DNA of 64,000 bases, taken from NCBI GenBank assembly GCA_965243285.1, contig OZ251537.1, positions 2,480,001 through 2,544,000 on the forward strand, read 5' to 3'. Below are positions 41,179-49,587 of the stretch, piece by piece. A program made the translations under genes and the position numbers. The notes under the pieces were generated by a model. The model worked only from the letters and a program-made list of their open reading frames with translations, was not told the origin of the DNA and made no database searches. Numbering within the stretch: position 1 is the first letter of the stretch; the number at the start of each line of letters is the position of its first letter. This DNA comes from JAHRAW01 sp965243285. Its GTDB lineage: Bacteria > Pseudomonadota > Gammaproteobacteria > Arenicellales > Poriferihabitantaceae.

Positions 41179-42909
41179 ATGGCAAAGAAAAAGCCCACGC
41201 CGCCTAAGCAACGACCGCGAACGCTGCGTCGGCGCCAGCAGCGCGCCATGCCGGCGCCCAAGTCGCGGCGCAATCTGCTGACGCTCGGGCGGGATTGGGC
41301 CACCACGCTGGCGCACTCGACGCCGCCGACGGCGCCGCCATGGAAGGCGCTGCCGTGGATTCTCCTGCTGGCGTTTGTGGCCCGCGCCAGCATCGCCCTA
41401 CATAGCGATTTCCTGCTGCATCCGGATGAAATCATGCAGTATTTGGAACCGGCGCATCGCTTGGCGTTCGGCCACGGCATGGTGCTGTGGGAATATTTTT
41501 ACGGCGGGCGCGCGTGGCTATTGCCGGGGCTTATCGGCGGCGTGTTGTGGTTGTTTAAGGTGACCGGGTTCGGCCAGGTGATTTGGTATGTGGATGGGGT
41601 GAAGTTGTTCTTTTGCGCGATTTCCTTAGGCATTCCGGCCGCCATGTATGCCTTTGCGCGCCGCCATTTCGATGAAACCGCAGCCCGCATCGCGCTCATT
41701 GCCGGCGCTTTTTGGTATGAATTGGTCGGTTTCGCGCACAAACCCATGGCCGAGTTTTTCACCACCGTGATACTCGTAATATTGTTGGCAATGTGCGTCC
41801 GCCCGACCGCCAACCGCCCGCTGGCGATATGGACTGCGGCCGCATTGGCGGTGCTGGTGGTCGCCCTGCGCCTGCAATACGCGCCGCTGGCGGCGCTGTT
41901 GCTCGGCGTGGTGTGGCTGCGCAGCGATAAAAAATGGCATCTCACCATGGCGGCGACGGCTTGCCTATTGGCGGTGGGCGTGTTCGACGCCGTCACCTGG
42001 GGCGGCGGCTTGTTTCATTCCTATCTCACTAATTTGCACTTCAACTTCACCTACCCGTTCGCGGCGCTGCCGCATGTGATGCCGCCCTATCAGTTTGTGT
42101 GGTGGTTATTGCTCGCCAGCGGGGGGGTGAGCGTGCTGTGCATGGCTGCGGCGTTGCTCGCCAAAGAACGCTGGCGGCGCTATGGGCTGGTGTTTATGAT
42201 GTTGGCGGTTTTGTTGGTTTTCCATTCGTTGCAAACTCACAAGGAATATCGCTTTATTTTCGCCGCCTTGCCGCTGTGGTTGCTGTTGGGGGCGGATTTG
42301 TTAGCGCGACTGTTTGCGCGCCTACCCGGCCGCCGGGTGCAAGTGGCGTTAGCGGCCGGCGCGGCGGTGATGTTTGTCGGCGTCGGCATCGGCGGGCTGA
42401 TGAACGCCCTGCCCTATCAACACCAAGTGACGCGAAATCCGTTCACCGGCGCCGACACCCACAACAAATTTTTGCCGCGCCTGCACCCGCAAGTGGTGCC
42501 GATGATGGCGGCCTATCGCTATCTGGCGCAAGCCCCAGGCGTGACTGCGGTGTGGCATCGCGAGCGCGGCGCCGCCAGCATTCCGGGGTACTATTATTTG
42601 CACCGCAAAATACCGCTGTACGACCACGCCAGCGGCGCCAAATTGGTGGCCAAAAATCAGCAATTGGTGCACTCATCCATCAGCCACATTGTGTCCGAGT
42701 TTGATGATTTCAAGCCGCCGGATTACGCGCTGATAAAAACCTTCGGCCAGTTGAACATCTGGCAGCGCAACGACGCCACTAGCCCAGTGCGCCAATGGCA
42801 AACCTTTAGCCCGCATTACATTCTCTCCGGGGCACAAGAAATCATGCGCCAATCGAGCCGCGAGTACCCCACGCCGCCGCCCAATTGGGGCATCACATTT
42901 GTCGAGTAG
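41179..42909 (+). CDS. GT22 (Alg9/PIG-B-like) mannosyltransferase
   Basis: A 576-residue polytopic protein. LHPDEIMQYLEPAHRLAFGHG (about 80-100) carries the acidic catalytic pair in the first periplasmic loop, and THKEYRFIFAALPLW (about 352-366) is the HKExRF signature of family GT22. Members of this GT-C family transfer mannose from polyprenyl- or dolichyl-phosphate mannose. The N-terminus, KQRPRTLRRRQQRAMPAP, is nearly identical, in DNA too, to that of the unrelated GT-C gene upstream. ATG 41179 lies directly after element E6. The C-terminal 150 residues form a soluble, likely periplasmic domain. The acceptor cannot be read from sequence. Confidence 0.85.
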   Translation: MAKKKPTPPKQRPRTLRRRQQRAMPAPKSRRNLLTLGRDWATTLAHSTPPTAPPWKALPWILLLAFVARASIALHSDFLLHPDEIMQYLEPAHRLAFGHGMVLWEYFYGGRAWLLPGLIGGVLWLFKVTGFGQVIWYVDGVKLFFCAISLGIPAAMYAFARRHFDETAARIALIAGAFWYELVGFAHKPMAEFFTTVILVILLAMCVRPTANRPLAIWTAAALAVLVVALRLQYAPLAALLLGVVWLRSDKKWHLTMAATACLLAVGVFDAVTWGGGLFHSYLTNLHFNFTYPFAALPHVMPPYQFVWWLLLASGGVSVLCMAAALLAKERWRRYGLVFMMLAVLLVFHSLQTHKEYRFIFAALPLWLLLGADLLARLFARLPGRRVQVALAAGAAVMFVGVGIGGLMNALPYQHQVTRNPFTGADTHNKFLPRLHPQVVPMMAAYRYLAQAPGVTAVWHRERGAASIPGYYYLHRKIPLYDHASGAKLVAKNQQLVHSSISHIVSEFDDFKPPDYALIKTFGQLNIWQRNDATSPVRQWQTFSPHYILSGAQEIMRQSSREYPTPPPNWGITFVE

Positions 42910-42936
42910 ACTGCTCACTTATCGCCCGCCGCCGGT

Positions 42937-42969
42937 ACGCGCCCGACTACCGCCCGACTACCGCCCGAC
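42937..42969. repeat. Tandem repeat of an 11-bp unit before the DPM1-GtrA gene
   Basis: The unit GCCCGACTACC (start 42941, give or take a phase shift) is repeated three times between the GT22 and DPM1-GtrA genes, followed by looser CCCGCAAATCA and CCCGACAACCG units. It is the fourth site of 11-bp periodicity in the window. Confidence 0.75.
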
Positions 42970-43008
42970 TACCGCCCGCAAATCACCCGACAACCGCCCA
43001 CCATCAAC

Positions 43009-44136
43009 ATGACATCCCGCGCCAATTCCGATGTGTGCTTCATCATCCCCACTTACAACGAAGTGGGCAATATCACGCCGTTGTTGCAGCGCCTGATGGC
43101 GTTAGACCATGCCTGGCAGGTGTTGATTGTGGATGACGACAGCCCGGACGGCACCGCCGCCGCGGTCGAAGCGATGCGCGCCCAATACCCGCGAATCCAC
43201 CTATCCACCGGCAAAAAACGCGGTTTGGGGGCGGCCTACAAGCGCGGGCTGGCGGTGGCGTTAGAGCGCATCGGCGCCGACATCGTGTTGCAGATGGACG
43301 CCGATTTCTCCCATGACCCGTCGGTGGCGCCCAAACTCATCGCCGCGGTGCGCGGCGGCGCCGAAGTGGCCATCGGCAGCCGCTATGTGGAGCACGCCAG
43401 CATCGACAGCCGCTGGCATGTGTCTCGGCGCTGGTTATCGAACGGCGGCAACTGGCTGGCGCGCCGCATCGCCGGCATTGCCGGCGTGCGCGACTGCACT
43501 TCCGGCTTCCGGGCGATTCGGCGCGCCGCGTTGGAGCGCGCCATGGCCACCCAATTGCCGGTGAACGGCTACGCCTTCCAAATCGCCCTGCTGCACCAGT
43601 TGATTCACCACGATGCAAAGGTGGTGGAATACCCCATCCACTTTCAGCAACGGGCGCACGGCGAAACCAAATTAGGGCTATCGGATTTGCTCGAATTTTT
43701 CATCAGCGTATGGGCGCTGCGCTTTCCCAGCGCCCGCACCTTCACTAAATTCGCCATCACTGGGGTGAGCGGAATCCTCGTTAATTTGTCGCTCTTCGCA
43801 GCCCTTATCGAACTCGGGGCGCACAAATATGTGGCCTCGCTGGTGGCCATCGAACTCTCCATTTTGTGGAATTTCTTGCTCAACAATTACTGGACTTTTA
43901 GCCATCGCGAGTTGGTGGGCAATAAATTAGTGCGCGGCTTGCGCTTCAATATCGCCTCGCTCGGCACCCTGGGCATCAGTTTCGTCACCTTTTTGGCTTT
44001 ATCGGCGGCCTTTCCGGCGGCCTCGTTAGTGTTGCATCAGGCTCTCGCCATCGCCCCGGCGGCCTTGTTCAACTACTTCATCAATTCGTACTGGACTTTC
44101 GGCGGCGCTACGCCCCATTGCGCGCCCAAACGCTAA
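43009..44136 (+). CDS. Polyprenyl-phosphate mannose synthase fused to GtrA flippase-like domain
   Basis: A 375-residue protein. Residues 1 to about 240 are a GT2 DPM1-type glycosyltransferase: FIIPTYNEVGNI, VDDDSPDGTA, the metal-binding MDADFSHDP (about 95) and DCTSGFRAIRR. It would transfer mannose from GDP-mannose to undecaprenyl phosphate on the cytoplasmic face. Residues about 245-365 are a four-helix GtrA domain (FAITGVSGILVNLSLFAALIE, LNNYWTF), thought to help flip the lipid-linked sugar. This fusion is common in bacteria and archaea. It links ManC to the GT-C enzymes of the block. Glucose rather than mannose as sugar cannot be excluded from the motif alone. Confidence 0.88.
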   Translation: MTSRANSDVCFIIPTYNEVGNITPLLQRLMALDHAWQVLIVDDDSPDGTAAAVEAMRAQYPRIHLSTGKKRGLGAAYKRGLAVALERIGADIVLQMDADFSHDPSVAPKLIAAVRGGAEVAIGSRYVEHASIDSRWHVSRRWLSNGGNWLARRIAGIAGVRDCTSGFRAIRRAALERAMATQLPVNGYAFQIALLHQLIHHDAKVVEYPIHFQQRAHGETKLGLSDLLEFFISVWALRFPSARTFTKFAITGVSGILVNLSLFAALIELGAHKYVASLVAIELSILWNFLLNNYWTFSHRELVGNKLVRGLRFNIASLGTLGISFVTFLALSAAFPAASLVLHQALAIAPAALFNYFINSYWTFGGATPHCAPKR

Positions 44137-44239
44137 AACGCCCTAAAACTCTCCGCCGGCGATTAAGGTAGACGCTTCGCGCCGGCCATTGACGCCGTAA
44201 CTTGCCGCCCATTCGCCATCGCTCACGCCGATTACCCCC

Positions 44240-45676
44240 ATGCTCATCCCCACCATCATCAGCGGCGGCGCCGGGGCGCGCTTATGGCCGCTTTCGCGGC
44301 GCTTGCATCCCAAATCCTTCCTGCGCCCGCACGGCGGCCATAGCCTGCTGCAGCACGCCTTTTTGCGCGCCGCCAAATTGCCTGGGGTCGATACCGTGCT
44401 CACCATCACCGGCCGCGAACTGCTGCACACCACTCGCGACCACTACTGGGGCATCCGCGCCGAACACGCCGACCTCAGCACGCACTTTATCCTCGAACCC
44501 TTTGCGCGCAACACCGCGGCCGCGGCGGCGTTGGCCGCGGTGTGGTGCGCGCAGCGGCATGGCGAGGATGCGGTGTTGCTCATCATGCCGGCCGACCACA
44601 TGATGACCGATGCGGCAGCCTTTGCCGCCGCCGTCGCCACCGCCGAGTTGCGCGCCCAAGACGGCAAAATCGTCATGTTCGGCATTGCGCCGCGCGCCGC
44701 CGAGAGCGGCTATGGCTACATCGAACATCGCGCCGGCGAGGTGCTGCGCTTTATCGAAAAACCGCCAACCCATAAGGCGCGCGAATATCTGGACGCGGGC
44801 GGATTTTTGTGGAATTCCGGCATGTTTTGCGCCACCGCTGGCGTGTTATTGGCGGAAATGGCCACCCACTGCGCGGACATCCTCGCCACGGCGCGACAAT
44901 GTCTGGCGGCTGACCAATTGACCGGCGAATCGGCCACCGAATCCACCAAATCGGCCACCGCGAGCGATTGCACCGACATCAGCGCCGAATCCTTCGCCGC
45001 CATGCGCGCCATTTCCTTAGACCACGCGCTGATGGAACACACCGCCGCAGCCGCGGTGGTGGCCTGCGACCCCGGCTGGAGCGACATCGGCAGTTGGCGG
45101 GCGCTCACCGCCGATGCGCCCGCCGACGCCGACGGCAACCGCATAACCGGCGAGGTGATCGCCCACGACAGCGAAAACTGCACCATCCAGAGCGATAACC
45201 GCGTCATCGGCGCCGTCGGGCTGCGCAACCTGCTCATCATAGACACCCCGGACGCCTTATTAGTGGCCGACCGCGCGCGCGACCAGGAAGTCAAACACAT
45301 TTATGCCGCGCTGAAGGCGCGCCAATCCGAGGCCGGCGAATCCCACCGCCGCGTGGAACGCCAATGGGGCGCCTACACGGTGTTAGACGCCGGCGCCGGC
45401 TTTAAGGTCAAGCGGCTGGAGGTGCGGCCCGGCGGGCAGTTGAGCCTGCAATCCCACCTCCACCGCAGCGAACACTGGACCGTGGTACTCGGCGTAGCCC
45501 AAGTAACCCGCGGCGAGGTGGTCAGCGCCTTGCAACCCAACCAATCCACCTACATCGCGCCGCAGCAAAAACATCGCCTCGAAAACCCCGCCGCCACGCC
45601 GCTGGTGGTCATCGAGGTGCAAATGGGCGACTACTTGGGCGAAGATGACATCGTGCGCTATCAAACCACCGCGTAA
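44240..45676 (+). CDS. manC: Mannose-1-phosphate guanylyltransferase / mannose-6-phosphate isomerase (ManC/AlgA type)
   Basis: A 478-residue bifunctional protein. The N-terminal nucleotidyltransferase carries GGAGARLWPLSRRLHPKSF (the usual PKQ is PKS here), MPADHMM, RFIEKPP and WNSGMF. The C-terminal cupin is the type II phosphomannose isomerase, with QSHLHRSEHWTVVLGVA and ENPAATPLVVIEVQMGDYLGEDDIVR. Together they make mannose-6-phosphate from fructose-6-phosphate and GDP-mannose from mannose-1-phosphate; the phosphomannomutase between these steps is not in the window. A Ser/Thr-rich insertion (TGESATESTKSATASD, about 228-243) is unusual. It is the last gene of the plus-strand block and convergent with cvpA. 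Confidence 0.94.
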   Translation: MLIPTIISGGAGARLWPLSRRLHPKSFLRPHGGHSLLQHAFLRAAKLPGVDTVLTITGRELLHTTRDHYWGIRAEHADLSTHFILEPFARNTAAAAALAAVWCAQRHGEDAVLLIMPADHMMTDAAAFAAAVATAELRAQDGKIVMFGIAPRAAESGYGYIEHRAGEVLRFIEKPPTHKAREYLDAGGFLWNSGMFCATAGVLLAEMATHCADILATARQCLAADQLTGESATESTKSATASDCTDISAESFAAMRAISLDHALMEHTAAAAVVACDPGWSDIGSWRALTADAPADADGNRITGEVIAHDSENCTIQSDNRVIGAVGLRNLLIIDTPDALLVADRARDQEVKHIYAALKARQSEAGESHRRVERQWGAYTVLDAGAGFKVKRLEVRPGGQLSLQSHLHRSEHWTVVLGVAQVTRGEVVSALQPNQSTYIAPQQKHRLENPAATPLVVIEVQMGDYLGEDDIVRYQTTA

Positions 45677-45683
45677 ACGCGCC

Positions 45684-46214
45684 TCAGCCGCCCACCTCTA
45701 AGGACAGAATCTCGGAAAATTGAAAATGGCTGGCCAAATCCGGCGGCAGCAGCGCTTTCAAATAGGCCGCCACGGGCGCGAAATACTCCACCAGCACCGA
45801 ATCCTGCCACCATTGCTGCGCCGTCATATCCATAAAAGCCGCGGCGAACAACATCAGGGCGATGATAATCACCCCGCGCGCGGCGCCAAATAGCAATCCC
45901 AACAAGCGCTCGCCGCCGCCCACGCCGCCACCGCCCAATAGTCGGCGGATAAACGCGCCGAGCAACCATGCCAGAGCCAGCGTCACCACGAAAATCACCA
46001 CAAATGCGGCCATCACCCGCAGCGACGGCTGGGACACATGCGGCTCAAAATAGACCGCGCCGCGCGCCGCGTACGCATACGCGGCCCACAACGCCCCCGA
46101 CCACGCCGCCAACGACAGCATCTCGCGCACCAACCCACGGCAAAACCCCACCACCATGGAAATGCTAAGAATCGCCAAAATCACATAATCCAGCACATAA
46201 TCGAGAATGGGCAT
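45684..46214 (-). CDS. cvpA: CvpA family membrane protein
   Basis: A 176-residue inner-membrane protein with four hydrophobic segments (VILAILSISMVVGFCRGLVREMLSLAAW, VMAAFVVIFVVTLALAWLLG, LLGLLFGAARGVIIIALMLFAAA). FRGxxRExxxLxxW-type sequence is the CvpA signature. ATG 46214 is preferred to the TTG two codons earlier. It is known from colicin V production and stress resistance, and usually precedes purF. Here purF is absent: the gene is followed by convergent manC. It is separated from dedD by element E7. Confidence 0.9.
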   Translation of the reverse strand: MPILDYVLDYVILAILSISMVVGFCRGLVREMLSLAAWSGALWAAYAYAARGAVYFEPHVSQPSLRVMAAFVVIFVVTLALAWLLGAFIRRLLGGGGVGGGERLLGLLFGAARGVIIIALMLFAAAFMDMTAQQWWQDSVLVEYFAPVAAYLKALLPPDLASHFQFSEILSLEVGG

Positions 46215-46296
46215 GGTCAAAACCGGGGGGAATGATGATGGTCAGCCGAAAACCGCGGCGGCGGAGGCACTAAGGATGATACGAGCGTAATCTTAA

Positions 46297-46869
46297 GGGC
46301 GTTATATACCTAAATTTCCATTATTAGGTTGTTATTTTGGATTTTGGTTGTTGATGTGGCTTTTGCTTTTGCTTTTGCTTTTGCTTTTTGCTTTTGCTTT
46401 TCGCTTTTGCTTTTGCTTTTGCTTTTCGCTTTTGCTTTTGATGTGGCTTTGGCTTTTTGCCTTTAGTCTTCACTCCCCTTAGCTTTTGCTTTTTGGAGGG
46501 GGAGTCAAAACTGGCGGCTTCATCGCCAGTTTTGGTGGGGGGGTGCTTTGAGGCTGAGTTTGACTTGAAGTCTTTCACTTTCGCCGTTGCTTTGACTTTG
46601 ATTTTTCTGTTGATGTTGATGTTGATGTTGATGTTGTGTCTTTTAACTCATTTTTTGCGGCTGATAGGGTGAAAAATTTAAAGACAAAATCGAAAGCGAA
46701 AATCAAAATCAAAAAACTCTAAGTAAAACCTAACATTAAAGATATTCCCACCAAAACTGGCGATGAAGCCCGCCAGTTTTGGCTCCCCATCCCGAAAAAG
46801 CATGGGGGGAGCGAAGACTAAAGGCGAAAAACCAAATCAAAATCAAAAGCCACATCAAAACCCGCAAAT
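46297..46869. repeat. Interspersed TIR element E7
   Basis: The left end GGGCGTTATATACCTAAATT is at 46297. A degenerate right end (GCAAATCTA) reaches into the dedD stop codon. It contains a long CTTTTG tract (46350-46445), a forward hairpin module with perfect arms around GGCTTCATC (about 46495-46545), a GATGTT repeat, the block shared with E4 and E8, and a reversed hairpin module at about 46747-46810. The two modules face each other, making a large imperfect palindrome. It splits the conserved dedD-cvpA pair. Confidence 0.72.
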
Positions 46870-47529
46870 CTATGGCACATGCCGCGTTACATAGCCTTTT
46901 TCACCGACTAGGGATTCTAGTTGTCGGCTGATTTGCAAGGCGGTTGCTTTGTCGGCGTAGGGACCGAGCCAGATGCGCGTGGCTTGACCGACCAGCGCGG
47001 TTATTACGCGGGTTTTGTGTACTTTGAAGCCATGCTCGGCGAGTAGCGCCGAGACCTGGTCGATGCCGGCTTGCTTGGAATAGGTGCCGACGCGAACCGC
47101 CCAACCGCGCGATGATGTCGCCGGCGCGGCGCTTTCGGCTCGGCCCTTGTTAGGCGCGCCACTGAGCGGCAGCGAGGGCGCGGCGGCGGCCGGCTTGGGC
47201 GGCGGCGGCTCCGGCAATGTCAATAGCGGCGCTGGGCTCGGCAGCGTCAACGGCGGCGCCGCGACCTGGGTATTTTGCGCGCTCTCTTGGCTCGGGGCTG
47301 CTTCGCGCACCACGCGTCCGGCGGCATCGGTGAGCTTCAGCGGGGCGTGGAAGGTGAGCGGCGCGACGGTTTCGGAATCGCGAGTGGAACCGAGGTTAAT
47401 GCGGGTTTCGATGCCTTCTTCGGACAACAACCATGGAATCGCCAATACCGCCGTGCTCACCACGATGACGGCCCCGGCGAGACGATGCCGTAACTGGTAT
47501 TGCGGCGGCGCGGCGCGGCTGGGTATCAC
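46870..47529 (-). CDS. dedD: SPOR-domain protein, DedD-like
   Basis: A 219-residue bitopic inner-membrane protein. A short cytoplasmic N-terminus precedes one membrane helix (LAGAVIVVSTAVLAIPWLL), a Pro/Ala-rich periplasmic linker, and a C-terminal SPOR domain (GWAVRVGTYSKQAGIDQVSALLAEHGFKVHKTR through RIWLGPYADKATALQISRQLESL). SPOR domains bind denuded peptidoglycan at the septum. The start is GTG 47529; the frame stays open for some 60 bases upstream without ATG, so the N-terminus is not certain. Location between folC and cvpA matches dedD in E. coli. Confidence 0.9.
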   Translation of the reverse strand: MIPSRAAPPQYQLRHRLAGAVIVVSTAVLAIPWLLSEEGIETRINLGSTRDSETVAPLTFHAPLKLTDAAGRVVREAAPSQESAQNTQVAAPPLTLPSPAPLLTLPEPPPPKPAAAAPSLPLSGAPNKGRAESAAPATSSRGWAVRVGTYSKQAGIDQVSALLAEHGFKVHKTRVITALVGQATRIWLGPYADKATALQISRQLESLVGEKGYVTRHVP

Positions 47530-47847
47530 GCTGGGCGGGCTGGGCAGTCTAGGCGTGGTTGCGGCGCGGGCGGCGGCAATCGCAGGTTCGATGGGGGGAT
47601 GCTGCCGGGCGATGCGGCTGGCGAGTAATCAGACGACGGGATGCTTGCGAAGTGGGCAATTTTCATCAGGTTTCGATGTTTATCGAGCAAAGCAGACATG
47701 ATGGCGGGGAATCGAGCAACCACACCTATAAAGCGCCCGAAACTTGCGCTTGAAAATGGCGCTTGAAATGAATCGCAACAATCACCCGCAAAATGGCGCT
47801 GGAAAATCACCCGCCGCAATCGCCGCGAAATTGCCCTCAACAATGCT
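47530..47847. other. Gap between folC and dedD
   Basis: A 318-bp stretch holding no gene I can support. The half nearest folC contains loosely repeated AAATGGCGCT and AATCACCCGC motifs. The half nearest dedD continues its reading frame and may hold an unannotated non-ATG start. A frame crossing into folC on the same strand is a shadow. Confidence 0.5.
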
Positions 47848-49434
47848 CTAAGGAATCGCCACGCCGGCATTATCGCCGCGTTGCAGGTGGGCAAGTATAG
47901 CGCCCACGGTTTGAAAAGAGCCCCAAACCACCACCCGGTCGCTGGCTTGCGCATCCGCCATGGCTCGTGAATACGCCGCCAGCGGGGAGGCGTGGGTGCT
48001 GGCCGGGGCGGCATCACCCGCCTGGCGCAATTGCCGCTCTAACGCCGCCGCGGTTTGCCCGCGCTCGCCGAGCAACGTCGCCAGATACCAATGGTCGATG
48101 ACGCCGCCTAACGCCGCCATCATCTCGGCGGCCGCTTTATCGGCCAGCACGCCGAGCACGGCGCGGGTCTGGCCGGCTTGGTCGGCCTTATCGGCACACT
48201 GGCGACGCGCCAAAAAACCGGCCAATTCCGCCGCCGCATCCGGGTTATGCGCCACATCGAGGATGATTTGCGGGGCGCCGTCTACCACCTGACAGCGCCC
48301 GCCCAAAGTCATCTTCGCTAGCCCGTCGATGAGGTGTTGCGGGCGCGCATCGATATGCGCATTAATATGTCCATGGGCGCGGCGGCTGGCATGGGCGGCG
48401 GGCGGCGCGGCGCGGCGGGCGGTCAGCGCCAGCGTCGCCGCCACGCCGGCCAGATTATCGCGTTGCCGCGCCCCGCCAAACGGCGGCGCCAAGCCGGCGA
48501 CGCACCGCCATGACGCCGCTATCGCGCGGTGGCCGCTGCGCCAGCGAAAATCATCGGCGTGACCAGCGGCGAAACTAGCGGCCTCCCGAGGCGCGGGCGA
48601 TGTAGTCGCAGCGGCAGCATGGTCCGCCATTCGGCTGGCGCCGAGGTCAACATCGAGGCAAAAATCCCGACCATTTAGCAGCAATTCGCACTGCCGCTCG
48701 ACGGCGACGCGCGCTACGCTCGGCGGCGGATGGGGGTCGGCGCACACCGCCACGGCGCCGGGGGTCATGATGCCGGCTTTTTCGGCGCCGATGGCGTCGC
48801 GGCTGTCGCCTAGCCATTGGGCGTGGTCGATGCCGATGGAGGTGAGCAGGGCGATGTCATTGTCGACCACATTGACCGCGTCCAAGCGCCCGCCCATGCC
48901 CACTTCGAGCAGCGCCACATCCACCTCGCGGCGCTGAAAAACCCGCAACGCGCACAGCGTGCCGAACTCGAAATAGGTCAGCGCAATGCCGTCGCGGGCG
49001 CGCTCGATGTCGGCGAAGGCCTGGCACAACGCAGCATCGTCGGCGGCGACGCCATCGATGCGCACGCGTTCGTTGTAATGCAGCAAATACGGCGAGGTGT
49101 AACTGCCGATGGTTAGCCGACGCGGCGGCGTGACGGCGCTGGGGTCGGCGGCCGGGGCCGGGGCCGGGACCTGGTACTGCGCCTGCGCCTGCACCGACCG
49201 GCCGATTTCCAGCAAGGCGGCTTCTAACATGGCCACGCACGAACCCTTGCCGTTGGTGCCGGCTACGGCTATCACCCAAGCGCTGCGCGTGCCGCGCAAA
49301 TTTTTCCACACTTGGGCGATGCGCGACAGCCCCATATCGATGCTGCGCCAATGCTGGGCTTGGGTGTGCGCCAGCCAATCGTCCAAAGTCCACTCGGCGA
49401 GCGCCGACGACCGCCCGATGCCCGGCGCCTTCAT
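47848..49434 (-). CDS. folC: Folylpolyglutamate synthase / dihydrofolate synthase (FolC)
   Basis: A 528-residue Mur-ligase-like enzyme that joins glutamate to dihydropteroate and to folates. Visible are the P-loop AVAGTNGKGSCVAML, the SYTSPYLLHYNERVRIDG loop, FEFGTLCALRVF, EVGMGGRLDAVN, TSIGIDHAQWLGD (catalytic His) and the C-terminal ILDVAHNPDAAAELA. ATG 49434 is chosen because TLDDWLAHTQAQHWRSIDMGL is the normal FolC start; the longest frame opens at TTG 49542. An Ala/Arg-rich insertion in the middle (about residues 270-360) makes it roughly 100 residues longer than E. coli FolC. Confidence 0.94.
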   Translation of the reverse strand: MKAPGIGRSSALAEWTLDDWLAHTQAQHWRSIDMGLSRIAQVWKNLRGTRSAWVIAVAGTNGKGSCVAMLEAALLEIGRSVQAQAQYQVPAPAPAADPSAVTPPRRLTIGSYTSPYLLHYNERVRIDGVAADDAALCQAFADIERARDGIALTYFEFGTLCALRVFQRREVDVALLEVGMGGRLDAVNVVDNDIALLTSIGIDHAQWLGDSRDAIGAEKAGIMTPGAVAVCADPHPPPSVARVAVERQCELLLNGRDFCLDVDLGASRMADHAAAATTSPAPREAASFAAGHADDFRWRSGHRAIAASWRCVAGLAPPFGGARQRDNLAGVAATLALTARRAAPPAAHASRRAHGHINAHIDARPQHLIDGLAKMTLGGRCQVVDGAPQIILDVAHNPDAAAELAGFLARRQCADKADQAGQTRAVLGVLADKAAAEMMAALGGVIDHWYLATLLGERGQTAAALERQLRQAGDAAPASTHASPLAAYSRAMADAQASDRVVVWGSFQTVGAILAHLQRGDNAGVAIP

Positions 49435-49587
49435 GGCGGCATCGCTTTCGGGCGCCGGGCCGGGGACGGCTGGGGCGGCATCGGCGGCTGGATTCGGCAA
49501 AAATTTCGGTAAAAAATCATCAAACTCGGCAAAATTTGGCAACTATCGTCTAAAAAGCGGATAAATAACGCATGTTGCCGCCGATTC

